Positions 17,086 to 25,713 of a stretch of 64,000 bases of DNA are shown here, piece by piece; the first letter of the stretch is position 1, and each line of letters opens with the position of its first letter. The DNA is taken from positions 1-64,000 of the forward strand of contig DHVT01000001.1 in the NCBI GenBank assembly GCA_002412775.1, written 5' to 3'. Both the position numbers and the translations under genes were made by a program. A model generated the notes under the pieces. The model had not been told where the DNA came from. It saw only the letters and a program-made list of their open reading frames with translations, and did no database searches. The DNA is from Firmicutes bacterium UBA5201 (GTDB lineage: Bacteria; Bacillota; Clostridia; Peptostreptococcales; Acidaminobacteraceae).

Positions 17086-18009
17086 ATGATGCACCCGTTT
17101 CTGAAAGAAGAGTTATGGCCGATCCTTGAAAAAACTCATGATGGCAGCTGTGAAAGACATGTCACCCCCAACTCTGTGTTCACTACTTACTATGCCAAGC
17201 TGAATTTGCTTTCGTTTCAGAAAGGGAAAATCAGAAAAAAAGTCAGGATCATAGGTCTGCCCCCATCAATTTCACTTGAGGGGTATCATCTGAAGAACAA
17301 TCAAGGCATGAATGAGATGCTTCATTGGCTTATGGGACAAAGCGGACATACATTGGTGATCAATTCGGAGGAGAGACTTTCCGGTTGCTTTTCGTGTGTA
17401 CCCACATTGCCTTCTGTGATTTTTGAAAACAAATTTGAAAGTTTTGAGCATTATTTGAATGAGCTCAGATCACATTACAGATATAGAGCAATCAAAGCAT
17501 TGAAAAAATTTGAGAGCGTCGAGCAAAAACAAAATGAGCCTTTTGACCGTGCGCTTTATGATTTGTATGATGCTGTCTATCAAAACTCGGAGTATCCACT
17601 TGCGAAAAATGAAATGGTTTTTTTCGAACGATTTCCTGGTACGATTGAACAATTTTATATCGGAGTAAAACCGATAGGATTCTGTCAGTATCATATTGCG
17701 GAAGGCACACTTTATTTCATGTTTTGCGGGATCAATTATGAAGAGCTGAAGACCTATGACACTTATTTGAATATGCTCTTGGTCATCATCAGAAGAGGGA
17801 TCGAGGCAGGAGTGCAAACTATAGACCTTGGACAGACTACAGAGACCATCAAGCAAAAGCTTGGCGGAACATTAAAGCCATTATATATTTGCCATTTCCA
17901 TAAGAATCGGGTCATAAGAAGCCTAATGAAAAGGGCTATGCCAATGCTGGGATATGCTCCGCCGAAGACTCGGTATCACGTGTTTAAAAATGAAGGGGAT
18001 CGATCATGA
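17086..18009 (+). CDS. FemAB/GNAT-superfamily acyltransferase-like protein
   Basis: About 307 residues. The layout recalls the FemAB/'Acetyltransf_6' branch of the GNAT superfamily: a basic helix (RSHYRYRAIKALKKF), a strand pair around IGFCQYHIAEGTLYFMFCGINYE, and an ending IDLGQTTETIKQKLGGTLKPLY typical of that group (LGxTxxxxKxxxG). Such proteins transfer aminoacyl or acyl groups to amines. Several start codons are in frame (17059, 17071, 17080, 17086, 17089); I prefer 17086 because TGAGGA lies 9 bases upstream. Its stop overlaps the next start by 4 bases (ATGA). No membrane helix is seen. Confidence 0.72.
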   Translation: MMHPFLKEELWPILEKTHDGSCERHVTPNSVFTTYYAKLNLLSFQKGKIRKKVRIIGLPPSISLEGYHLKNNQGMNEMLHWLMGQSGHTLVINSEERLSGCFSCVPTLPSVIFENKFESFEHYLNELRSHYRYRAIKALKKFESVEQKQNEPFDRALYDLYDAVYQNSEYPLAKNEMVFFERFPGTIEQFYIGVKPIGFCQYHIAEGTLYFMFCGINYEELKTYDTYLNMLLVIIRRGIEAGVQTIDLGQTTETIKQKLGGTLKPLYICHFHKNRVIRSLMKRAMPMLGYAPPKTRYHVFKNEGDRS

Positions 18010-18596
18010 GTGTTTGGAATCTGTATGAGAGAACATATGAAAAGCTTTGGGTCCAGCACATATCGCTCAGACCGACCAGAAAAGCAGTGATAGGTGCTCT
18101 AAAAAAGTTGAAATTGCCTGGGAATTCGCTCCTTGATATGAGTTGTGGGACAGGTCAGTTGCTGGATGATTTGAAAAGGGAGTTGCCCGAAATCGAATGT
18201 GTGGGTGTGGAACCTTCGCTCATGAGGCGCACGGCGATTTCCAAGGGGCATAAAATTCTTGATAGCGATGTTGAAAACTTCAACTCCTCTGATGATTTCG
18301 GGTGTATCGTGTGTACGCATGCATTTCCCTATTATTCGGATCAACGTGAAGCCATTTTCAGGTTTTCCGAGCATACACTTCAAGGTGGATATCTGATCAT
18401 CGCTCATGCTCAGACAAAATCAATATACGACAAGCTGATGTTGATGATTGTGAAATTAACGACTTCAAAAGCCCATTATCCGACCCATTCGGATATGGTT
18501 GATCATTTGGAGCCTTATTATAAAATATGTGAAGTGGTAAAGATCAATGCTTGGTACGTTCCAAGCATCACGATGTACATTGCCCAAAAAAGGTGA
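18006..18596 (+). CDS. Class I SAM-dependent methyltransferase
   Basis: 196 residues with a Rossmann-like methyltransferase core: motif I LLDMSCGTGQLL, an acidic strand-2 end VGVEPS, a strand-4 segment GCIVCTHAFPY, then LQGGYLIIAHAQ. There is no DNA- or RNA-specific domain, so a small-molecule substrate is likely. It overlaps the upstream gene by 4 bases and is followed after 3 bases by the first radical SAM gene, so translation is probably coupled. Its role would be O-, N- or C-methylation of the same intermediate worked on by the radical SAM enzymes (inference). Confidence 0.85.
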   Translation: MSVWNLYERTYEKLWVQHISLRPTRKAVIGALKKLKLPGNSLLDMSCGTGQLLDDLKRELPEIECVGVEPSLMRRTAISKGHKILDSDVENFNSSDDFGCIVCTHAFPYYSDQREAIFRFSEHTLQGGYLIIAHAQTKSIYDKLMLMIVKLTTSKAHYPTHSDMVDHLEPYYKICEVVKINAWYVPSITMYIAQKR

Positions 18597-18599
18597 GCT

Positions 18600-19928
18600 A
18601 TGAAAATTGTTTTATTGCGCCCCAAACCAGACCCGGAAACCATTGGACTTAGGCATGTCATGATTTGTGAACCACTTGAACTTGAGTATGTCGGGGCGGT
18701 ACTGGAAAAGGACCATCATGTTGTACTTTATGACATGATCCTGGAAAAAATGTCCATAGATGAAATCGTCTATAAAGAATTGCCGGACATGGTATGTATG
18801 ACCGGTTATATTTCACATGTGAATATTCTAATGGATTACAGCAAAAGGATCAAAAAAATCAACGACAAAATATTGACTGTGGTCGGAGGCGTTCACGCGG
18901 AAGTCGTACCGGAGGATTTCGAAGAGGGTTCGTTTGATTACATCATCTCTGCGAATCCACTGGATTACGTCGTATCCATAGCAAACGGAAATGTTTTTTC
19001 ACGGATCATCAGAGACGAAAAGCGGAGATCGTTTCAATATCCACATCCGGCAAGGCATCTTGTGGACCGATACAAGAAAGACTACTATTATATGTTTCAC
19101 AATCCATGCAGCCTCATCAAGACATCCTATGGTTGTCCCTATAACTGTTCATTCTGCTTTTGTAAGGCCATCACGGACGGGAAATATTTCACAAGGCCGA
19201 TGGATGATGTGATTGAAGAGCTTAAGACCATTGATGATGAAGAAATCTATATCGTGGATGATGATTTCCTATATGATGAAAAAAGATTGGCTATGTTTTG
19301 TGACTCTGTGGAAAAGCTGGGAATCCGTAAGAAATACTTGGTCTACGGCAGAGCGGATTTCATTGCGGAAAACCCGGAGATGATGAAAAGACTAAAAGGT
19401 GTAGGTCTCAGAGCGGTGATAGTGGGTCTTGAATCCTATTCGGACGAAGATCTCGACAGCTATAACAAAAATAGTCAGATCAATGCGAGCATAGCATGCA
19501 TCGAATTGCTCAATGCACTGGATATTGAATGTTATGGGACGTTCATCATCGGACTGGACTGGAAAAAATCGGACTTTGATTCGCTGCGCCTTTTCATTGT
19601 GAAGACCGGGATCCAATTTGTTAATCTCCAACCCCTCACACCAATGCCGGGAACCGATCTGTATGAACGCACCAATAAGAATTGGATTGTTGGAGTGGAT
19701 GATTTTGCGAAATGGGATATGGCGCACCTGGTGCTTTCACCCGTTCACCTGTCCATCAGGCGCTATTATTTTGAAATCGTCAAACTTTATTATCAAGTGA
19801 CATTGAGACCGTCAATGGTCCATAGAGCATTAAAAAAATATCCGTTCAAGGAAAATCTGAAATTGACCATTGGCGCCAACCGGGTGATGTGGCAATACGT
19901 CAAAAGAATAATCAAGGGGCGACCATGA
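18600..19928 (+). CDS. B12-binding-domain radical SAM protein 1
   Basis: 442 residues. The N-terminal third has the fold pattern of the cobalamin-binding domain found before radical SAM domains (MKIVLLRP start, VCMTGYISH, VVGGVHAEVVPEDF). The radical SAM CxxxCxxC is YGCPYNCSFC near residue 179, followed by IVDDDFL, VGLESYSDEDL and the LTPMPGTDLYE element. Such class B enzymes often methylate or rearrange unactivated carbons. The classic DxHxxG cobalamin motif is not obvious, so B12 may be bound base-off without a His ligand, or not at all. It is clearly related to proteins 3 and 4 of this operon (shared EPLELEY-like segment and C-terminal KWD-x-AHLVL). The ATG follows AAAGGTGAGCT. Confidence 0.88.
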   Translation: MKIVLLRPKPDPETIGLRHVMICEPLELEYVGAVLEKDHHVVLYDMILEKMSIDEIVYKELPDMVCMTGYISHVNILMDYSKRIKKINDKILTVVGGVHAEVVPEDFEEGSFDYIISANPLDYVVSIANGNVFSRIIRDEKRRSFQYPHPARHLVDRYKKDYYYMFHNPCSLIKTSYGCPYNCSFCFCKAITDGKYFTRPMDDVIEELKTIDDEEIYIVDDDFLYDEKRLAMFCDSVEKLGIRKKYLVYGRADFIAENPEMMKRLKGVGLRAVIVGLESYSDEDLDSYNKNSQINASIACIELLNALDIECYGTFIIGLDWKKSDFDSLRLFIVKTGIQFVNLQPLTPMPGTDLYERTNKNWIVGVDDFAKWDMAHLVLSPVHLSIRRYYFEIVKLYYQVTLRPSMVHRALKKYPFKENLKLTIGANRVMWQYVKRIIKGRP

Positions 19929-21244
19929 AAAAGAAAATTCTACTGATCCAACCTTCTCCATATGCACCGGATGGGAATGTGATCAAGAAAAAAAGACTTA
20001 ATTTTGTTGGACTCTCGCTGCCGCTTATTGCTGCGTTGACTCCAGAGCACTATGAAGTGGAACTCATATATGAGACCATCGAAGAAATTCCATGGCATAC
20101 GGAAGCGGAGATTGTGGGCATATCCTCCATGGGACACGGCGTACACAGAACCATTGATATCGCAAAAGGATTTAAAGCACTCGGTAAGACTGTGGTTCTG
20201 GGTGGGTATATGGTCAGCCTTTTGCCAGAGGAGGGACTTAAATACGCAGATGCGGTTTTTGTTGGTGATGTGGAAACTTCGTGGGGAGTCTTTCTAAGCG
20301 ATTATGAGACGGGCTTGATCAGGCCGGTTTATGATATGCCACTGACAGAGTATTCTCCACCACTACCTCGTTATGAGCTGATCACAAATAAGAAAATAGG
20401 CAGTTTCCTTCCTGTACAAGCGGGCAGAGGGTGCGTGAACCATTGTTCATTTTGTTCAGTGGCGTGTCTTTATCAAGGAAGGTATTTGAAAAGACCGGTT
20501 GATGAGGTGATGAGGGATATTACTGAAGTCAAAAGACTGGGATATAATCAATTCTTATTACTTGACGACAATATTTTTTCAGATCGGGCTTATACAAAAG
20601 CACTGTGTGAAGCCATCAAACCGATGAAAATGAAGTGGATGACACAGTGTACAGTGACCATAGGAGATGATGTGGAGCTGCTCAGGCTCATAAGAGATAG
20701 CGGATGCATCGCACTCTCATTTGGTCTTGAAAGCATCACACAGAGCAGTCTGGACGGCATGGACAAGCCTTGGGCAAAAGTCAGTGAGTATGAGAGGCTG
20801 ATCAAAGTGGTCAGAGATGAGGGCATTCAGGTTTCAACAGAGATGGTCGTAGGTGCGGACGGGGATACTCTTGAATCCATCGCTGCCACTGCCGATTTCA
20901 TCAATGATCTGAAAATCGCCGTTCCACGTTTCTACATTCTCACACCGATTCCAGGAACACTTTTTTTTCATCAGATGAGTGCGGAGAACCGGATCTACAA
21001 TAAGGATATTTATTCCTATAATGGAGCTGAAGCCGTTCATGTTCCAAAGAACATGACACCAGAGGAACTCACAGAAGCCTATTGGTCACTTTATAAGGAC
21101 GTCTTCAGTTACAAAAACATCATGAAGCGTACCCTTTTTCAAAAAGGTTTCTTCAAGAATCCTCTTTTGTCCGTTTTTTACCTGTACATCAATCTTTATT
21201 ATCGATTTCAGATCCTCAGGGGAATCACCCCGAACATAATATGA
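19925..21244 (+). CDS. B12-binding-domain radical SAM protein 2 (divergent member)
   Basis: 439 residues from ATG 19925, which overlaps the preceding stop as ATGA; an upstream in-frame extension to 19889 lies in the previous gene and is rejected. Features are a cobalamin-domain-like N terminus (KKKILLIQPSP, VGISSMGHGVH, VVLGGYMVSLLPEE), RGCVNHCSFC near residue 169 (CxxxCxxC), LLDDNIFSD, FGLESI and a LTPIPGTLFF element. It differs from the other three in its N-terminal third and lacks their EPLELEY-like segment. It looks more like the widespread class B enzymes of lipid and natural-product pathways. It probably does a different step in the same pathway. Confidence 0.88.
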   Translation: MKKKILLIQPSPYAPDGNVIKKKRLNFVGLSLPLIAALTPEHYEVELIYETIEEIPWHTEAEIVGISSMGHGVHRTIDIAKGFKALGKTVVLGGYMVSLLPEEGLKYADAVFVGDVETSWGVFLSDYETGLIRPVYDMPLTEYSPPLPRYELITNKKIGSFLPVQAGRGCVNHCSFCSVACLYQGRYLKRPVDEVMRDITEVKRLGYNQFLLLDDNIFSDRAYTKALCEAIKPMKMKWMTQCTVTIGDDVELLRLIRDSGCIALSFGLESITQSSLDGMDKPWAKVSEYERLIKVVRDEGIQVSTEMVVGADGDTLESIAATADFINDLKIAVPRFYILTPIPGTLFFHQMSAENRIYNKDIYSYNGAEAVHVPKNMTPEELTEAYWSLYKDVFSYKNIMKRTLFQKGFFKNPLLSVFYLYINLYYRFQILRGITPNII

Positions 21245-21257
21245 GTCAGGAGCAAAC

Positions 21258-22631
21258 ATGAAAATTCTATTGGTCAGACCTTGGGTGAACAAAAACATCA
21301 CAACCGTCAAGAATTACCTGTTCGGTGAACCTATGGGACTGGAATGCTTCTCAGCGCTTTTAAAAGAGAATGGTGTTGAGGTGCTTTTAGTGGATTTCAT
21401 GGTGGAGGCAAAAGCCGTCATTGAAACCTACTTGGAAAGATTTAAGCCGGATGCGGTCGGAATCACTTCACAGTGTACGGATGTCGAGAACGTCAAAGCA
21501 ATAGCAAAAGCAGTGAAAGTGTACTGTAAATCGACTCCCGTTCTGGTCGGCGGAGTTCAGGCGTCATGCTTCCCGAACGCTTTTTTCGTGCCTGAGGTGG
21601 ATTACGTCTTCAAGTCTACGACGCGAAAAAATGTTAAAGAGGTTTTAGAGGCACTCGAAGGCAGCTCAAACATGCGGCGCATCGATGGGGTATACAGCAG
21701 AGCACTTGAGTTCGTCAATGATGGCGAATTTTGCTATAACGAGTATATTGTTCCAGATCGAAGTTCCACGAAGAATTACCGGAAAGCTTATAAATATGTG
21801 GGATATCAACCCTGTGCCATTGTGCAGACCGCCTATGGATGCAGAAACAGATGCACATTTTGCATCCGGTGGAAAATCGAAGGCGGGGAGCTTAGGGAAG
21901 TGCCTATTGCAGAAATCGTCAATCAAATCGCAGCTCTCGATGAACCTTATGTGATGATTTGTGACAACGATTTTCTGATCAACGCAACGAGACTGGAAGC
22001 ATTTTGTGATCTGCTCGAAACTCAAAGCGTTAAAAAGGAGTTCATTTGTTATGGCAGTGTGAACAGCATCCTTGAAAAACCACAGTTGTTGTCCAGGCTT
22101 CGAAAGAATGGGCTTGTGGCCGTCATTGTTGGTTATGAGGCGTTCGAAGACAGGCAACTGTCGATTTACAACAAGGCATCGACCATTGATGACAATGAGC
22201 AGGCGACATCGCTACTGAAGGCAAATGATATCGCCTGTTGGGGATCGTTCATATTACATCCGGATTGGAGCAAAAAGGATTTCAAAAAACTGTTGGATTA
22301 TCTGGACTATCTGAAACCAGAACTCGCCACTTTTTCTCCGCTCGTGCCACATCCCATGACGCCACTGTATGAAACATACAAGGACCGTCTGCTTTATGAT
22401 GCGGACGACTATGACAAATGGAATTTCGGAGATGTGCTCATTCGCCCTTCAAAGATGAGTTTAAAAGCGTACTACTGGGAAGTCTTGAAGCTCAGCCTCA
22501 AAATGAATGGAAACCTTCATAGTGTCAGGTACACTTTGAAAGCATTCCCTATTGCAAATACACTCAAGATGATCACCGGGTTCAATACTCTTTTTTCCAT
22601 TTACATTAAAAACATGCTGACGAGGAGATAA
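21258..22631 (+). CDS. B12-binding-domain radical SAM protein 3
   Basis: 457 residues. MKILLVRPW start, GEPMGLECF, VLVGGVQASCFP, radical SAM motif YGCRNRCTFC near residue 195, ICDNDFL, VGYEAFEDRQL, and a LVPHPMTPLYE element that replaces the PMPGT of its relatives. The order of blocks and the C-terminal KWNFGDVLI show it is a paralogue of proteins 1 and 4. It follows protein 2 by 13 bases, with AGTCAGGAGC as ribosome site, and is followed by protein 4 after one base. Substrate unknown. Confidence 0.88.
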   Translation: MKILLVRPWVNKNITTVKNYLFGEPMGLECFSALLKENGVEVLLVDFMVEAKAVIETYLERFKPDAVGITSQCTDVENVKAIAKAVKVYCKSTPVLVGGVQASCFPNAFFVPEVDYVFKSTTRKNVKEVLEALEGSSNMRRIDGVYSRALEFVNDGEFCYNEYIVPDRSSTKNYRKAYKYVGYQPCAIVQTAYGCRNRCTFCIRWKIEGGELREVPIAEIVNQIAALDEPYVMICDNDFLINATRLEAFCDLLETQSVKKEFICYGSVNSILEKPQLLSRLRKNGLVAVIVGYEAFEDRQLSIYNKASTIDDNEQATSLLKANDIACWGSFILHPDWSKKDFKKLLDYLDYLKPELATFSPLVPHPMTPLYETYKDRLLYDADDYDKWNFGDVLIRPSKMSLKAYYWEVLKLSLKMNGNLHSVRYTLKAFPIANTLKMITGFNTLFSIYIKNMLTRR

Positions 22632-22632
22632 G

Positions 22633-23946
22633 ATGAAAGTGTTGCTCGTAAGACCCGAAGTGCCTAATCTATTCAAGTATGCCAACCTGATCACAAGTGA
22701 ACCGATTGAGCTGGAGTATCTGTATACTGAACTTAAAACCCAGAATCATGAGACTCTGATTTTTGACGGTGTGTTTGAAGAAAGACCGTTCAGAAAGATT
22801 CTTGAAACATTTGAACCGGATTTGGTCGCCATAACGGGATACATCACTCAAGAGGATTTGATGATAGGATACGCGCGGCAGGCCAAAAGCCACAATCGCA
22901 GTGTAGCGACTATAGTGGGAGGTGTCCATGTGCAGCTCAATCCGGAAAGATTCAAGGTGATGGGGATAGACTACATTTTTAGGAGCGAGTCCATGGAGTC
23001 TTTTGGCACGCTTTTGGATGCCCTTGAAAATGGATTGACAATTCCTGAGTCCGTCAACGGATTGATTCACAGATGTGGGGACAGGTGGATTGAAAATGGA
23101 ATGGTTCCTGTGGAAATAGACAAACTGCCCATTCCTGACCGTTCATATTTCCATGCCCATAAGAATCGCTATAATTATTTGGATTTATCTTCTGTGGCGA
23201 CTGTCAAAACATCTTTCTCATGTCAGCATAATTGTAATTTTTGCTACTGCACAAAACTTGGAGGTGGAGTTTATAATGCCAGAAACCTTGATTTGGTCAT
23301 AGAGGAACTTTCTGGAATTGACACCGACAACATATTGATTGTGGATGATGACTTCCTTGCCGATATCGAAAGAGCGAAAGCGTTTGTTGAAAAAGTCAGA
23401 TCGACAGGACTTGAGAAAAACTATATCTGCTATGCAAGAGCGGATGCGGTGGCTTCAAATGCCGGACTGATCAGAGAAATGTCCGAAGTGGGTTTCAAAT
23501 ACTTCATAGTGGGACTGGAAGCCATATCGGATGAGGATTTGAGACATTATGACAAAAAGACTACTGAAGTCATCAATAGAAAATGCATTGAGAATATTCA
23601 AAGCACAAATGCCCAGATCATCGCACTCATGATGGTTTCCCAAAAGGCGACCAGGAAGGACTTTGTCGAACTTTACAAATGGGCTGAAAAAAACAAGTTG
23701 GTTTACACCACAGTATCCATTTTCACACCAATTCCAGGAACAGCACTTTATGAAGAGCATAGAGACAAGTTGATCAGCAAGAAAAATGAGCATTGGGATT
23801 TTCTGCATTTGGTTTTAAAACCGGAGAACATGACAAGATTCCAATTCTATTTTCATTTTATTTGGCTTTCCTACAAGCTCTATAGACTGGGCAAAAAATC
23901 TGGAGGCTTCGATTTCGATAGAAAAAGACAAAAAAAGAAAAGGTGA
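22633..23946 (+). CDS. B12-binding-domain radical SAM protein 4, last gene of the operon
   Basis: 437 residues. MKVLLVRPE start, SEPIELEYL, VGGVHVQLNPERF, radical SAM motif FSCQHNCNFC near residue 197, IVDDDFL, VGLEAISDEDL, FTPIPGTALYE, HLVLKPENMT near the end, and a very basic tail (DRKRQKKKR). Third member of the paralogous set with proteins 1 and 3. GAGGAGATAAG overlapping the preceding stop serves as ribosome site. A strong hairpin directly after the stop ends the operon. Confidence 0.88.
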   Translation: MKVLLVRPEVPNLFKYANLITSEPIELEYLYTELKTQNHETLIFDGVFEERPFRKILETFEPDLVAITGYITQEDLMIGYARQAKSHNRSVATIVGGVHVQLNPERFKVMGIDYIFRSESMESFGTLLDALENGLTIPESVNGLIHRCGDRWIENGMVPVEIDKLPIPDRSYFHAHKNRYNYLDLSSVATVKTSFSCQHNCNFCYCTKLGGGVYNARNLDLVIEELSGIDTDNILIVDDDFLADIERAKAFVEKVRSTGLEKNYICYARADAVASNAGLIREMSEVGFKYFIVGLEAISDEDLRHYDKKTTEVINRKCIENIQSTNAQIIALMMVSQKATRKDFVELYKWAEKNKLVYTTVSIFTPIPGTALYEEHRDKLISKKNEHWDFLHLVLKPENMTRFQFYFHFIWLSYKLYRLGKKSGGFDFDRKRQKKKR

Positions 23947-23986
23947 GTTGATGATCTGGATTTCCAGATTTTCAATTCACCTTTTT
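23938..23986. terminator. Bidirectional terminator after the radical SAM operon
   Basis: Long stem of about 22 pairs with a few mismatches (AAAAGGTGA paired with TCACCTTTT, and ATCTGG paired with CCAGAT at the tip), with T-rich sequence downstream on both strands. It separates the operon from the convergent GNAT-nitrilase gene. Confidence 0.88.
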
Positions 23987-23997
23987 GGTTTTAGAAG

Positions 23998-25545
23998 CTA
24001 TTTTGGATCAGTTGATCTTTCCTTGAGTTCATAGAGGTCGATTCTTCGATTCTTAAGCAATGTCACTGTTCCTGAATGTCTTGATCGCTTGAGCAGTTCG
24101 AGATCGACGTCTCCCACTATGACCGTTTCTATGTTTGGTGTACACTCCGCCATGATGCCATCTCTTGGGAATGAGAAATCCGATGGTGTGAAGATTGCGG
24201 ATTGTGCGTATTGGATATCCATGTTTTCTACATGGGTCAGGTTGCCGACTGTTCCGGCAATCACCGTGTAGACCTGGTTTTCCACCGCTCTTGCCTGAGC
24301 ACAGTAACGGACTCTCATATAGCCTTGGCGCTCATCCGTACAGAAAGGTGTGAAGATGATGTTGGCGCCTTTTTCGGTTACGATTCTGGCAAGTTCAGGG
24401 AATTCGATGTCATAACAAATCAGGATTGATATTTTTCCACAATCCGTATCGAAGACCTTGATGGAATCACCAGTGGTGATGCCCCACCATTGTTGTTCGT
24501 TAGGTGTGATGTGAAGCTTGTATTGCTTGTCGATGGTGCCGTCTCTTCTGAAAAGATAGGCGATGTTGTAGATTTGTCCACCCTCCTCGACAAAATGGGA
24601 ACCGCCGATGATGTTGACGTTATATCTGACAGCAAAATCTGTGAAAATCTGAATGTATTGTTCTGTGTAAGTGGTCAATAGCTTTATGGATTGTGATGGC
24701 GTATCCTGATCCATGAACGAAAGCAACTGCGTAGTGAAAATTTCAGGAAACACCACGAAGTCGGATTTGTAGTTGGATGCGACATCCACATAGTACTCGC
24801 ACTGATGTGAAAATTCTTCGAATGAATCGATTTTTTTCATCATATACTGTATGACGCAGATTCGTACGGGCATCGCAGTCTTAAAATGTTGCTTGCCTTT
24901 GGATTGGTATTCGATATTGTTCCACTCCATCAGAGTGGCGTACTGGAGAGATGCTTTGTCATCAGGCATGTATTTTCTCATGATGCGTTTCAGCACAAAA
25001 TCGCTCTTAAGCTGGAATGACAGAATCGGATCATAAATGTTCAGTGCAGTGACTTCTTTGACATATTCCTTTGGAGTCATTTGATCCGCATAGTCCTTGT
25101 ATCCCGGAATTCTCCCTCCGATCACAATACTTTTAAGGTTCAGTTGCTGAACCAGCTCCTTGCGTGCCTCGTACAGCCTTTTCCCGATTTTCATATTTCT
25201 GTAATCGGGGTGGACCATCAACTCAATGCCATAAAGGTTGTAACCATCAGGATTGTGGTTTGTGATATAGCCATTGTCTGTGATCTCATCCCATGAATGC
25301 TGATCATTGTACTCGTCAAAGTTGATGATCAAGCTGGAACTGGAGCCTATGATTTCACCATCGTATTCGACGCAAATCTGCCCCTCCGGAAATATCGCAA
25401 GGTGGCTTTCCAGTTGTGAAAGCTTCCATACCTCCATGTTGCCAAAGCACTTTTTTTGAAGTTCTATTATGGAATGAAAATCCTCTCTTTTTATCTGACG
25501 AATGATTATTTTTTTCTCAAATTTCGATAAATCAATGTTTCCCAT
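23998..25545 (-). CDS. Bifunctional GNAT acetyltransferase / nitrilase-superfamily hydrolase
   Basis: 515-residue fusion. Residues 1-200 are a GNAT domain with the CoA-binding pattern LMVHPDYRNMKIGKRL. Residues 225-500 are a carbon-nitrogen hydrolase with its triad: Glu in VFPEIFT, Lys in YKLHITPNEQ, and Cys in LICYDIEFPE. The same domain order is found in a known family that, as I recall, includes Bacillus YhcX, of uncertain substrate (amide or amino-acid derivative). It is a single minus-strand gene between a strong terminator and a 167-base divergent promoter region. The ATG is preceded by AGAGGGGCAAGTGT. Confidence 0.92.
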   Translation of the reverse strand: MGNIDLSKFEKKIIIRQIKREDFHSIIELQKKCFGNMEVWKLSQLESHLAIFPEGQICVEYDGEIIGSSSSLIINFDEYNDQHSWDEITDNGYITNHNPDGYNLYGIELMVHPDYRNMKIGKRLYEARKELVQQLNLKSIVIGGRIPGYKDYADQMTPKEYVKEVTALNIYDPILSFQLKSDFVLKRIMRKYMPDDKASLQYATLMEWNNIEYQSKGKQHFKTAMPVRICVIQYMMKKIDSFEEFSHQCEYYVDVASNYKSDFVVFPEIFTTQLLSFMDQDTPSQSIKLLTTYTEQYIQIFTDFAVRYNVNIIGGSHFVEEGGQIYNIAYLFRRDGTIDKQYKLHITPNEQQWWGITTGDSIKVFDTDCGKISILICYDIEFPELARIVTEKGANIIFTPFCTDERQGYMRVRYCAQARAVENQVYTVIAGTVGNLTHVENMDIQYAQSAIFTPSDFSFPRDGIMAECTPNIETVIVGDVDLELLKRSRHSGTVTLLKNRRIDLYELKERSTDPK

Positions 25546-25626
25546 ACACTTGCCCCTCTCAAATCGTTCCTATTATATCACTGTTCGATACTACCATTGT
25601 ACCACACATGAACAAGTATACCCAAT

Positions 25627-25674
25627 TTCACCGGTGAATCCCCACTTGATAAATGAGGCCACAAGAAGTATAAT
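25627..25674 (+). promoter_or_regulatory. Promoter of the PPi-PEPCK-like gene with upstream palindrome
   Basis: TTGATA (25646-25651), a 17-base spacer and a perfect TATAAT (25669-25674). Eight bases before the -35 lies the perfect 12-base palindrome TTCACCGGTGAA (25627-25638), a likely binding site for a regulator. Confidence 0.7.
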
Positions 25675-25713
25675 TGTTAAAATAAATTAATATATTCTAT
25701 AATAGGAGGCGTT

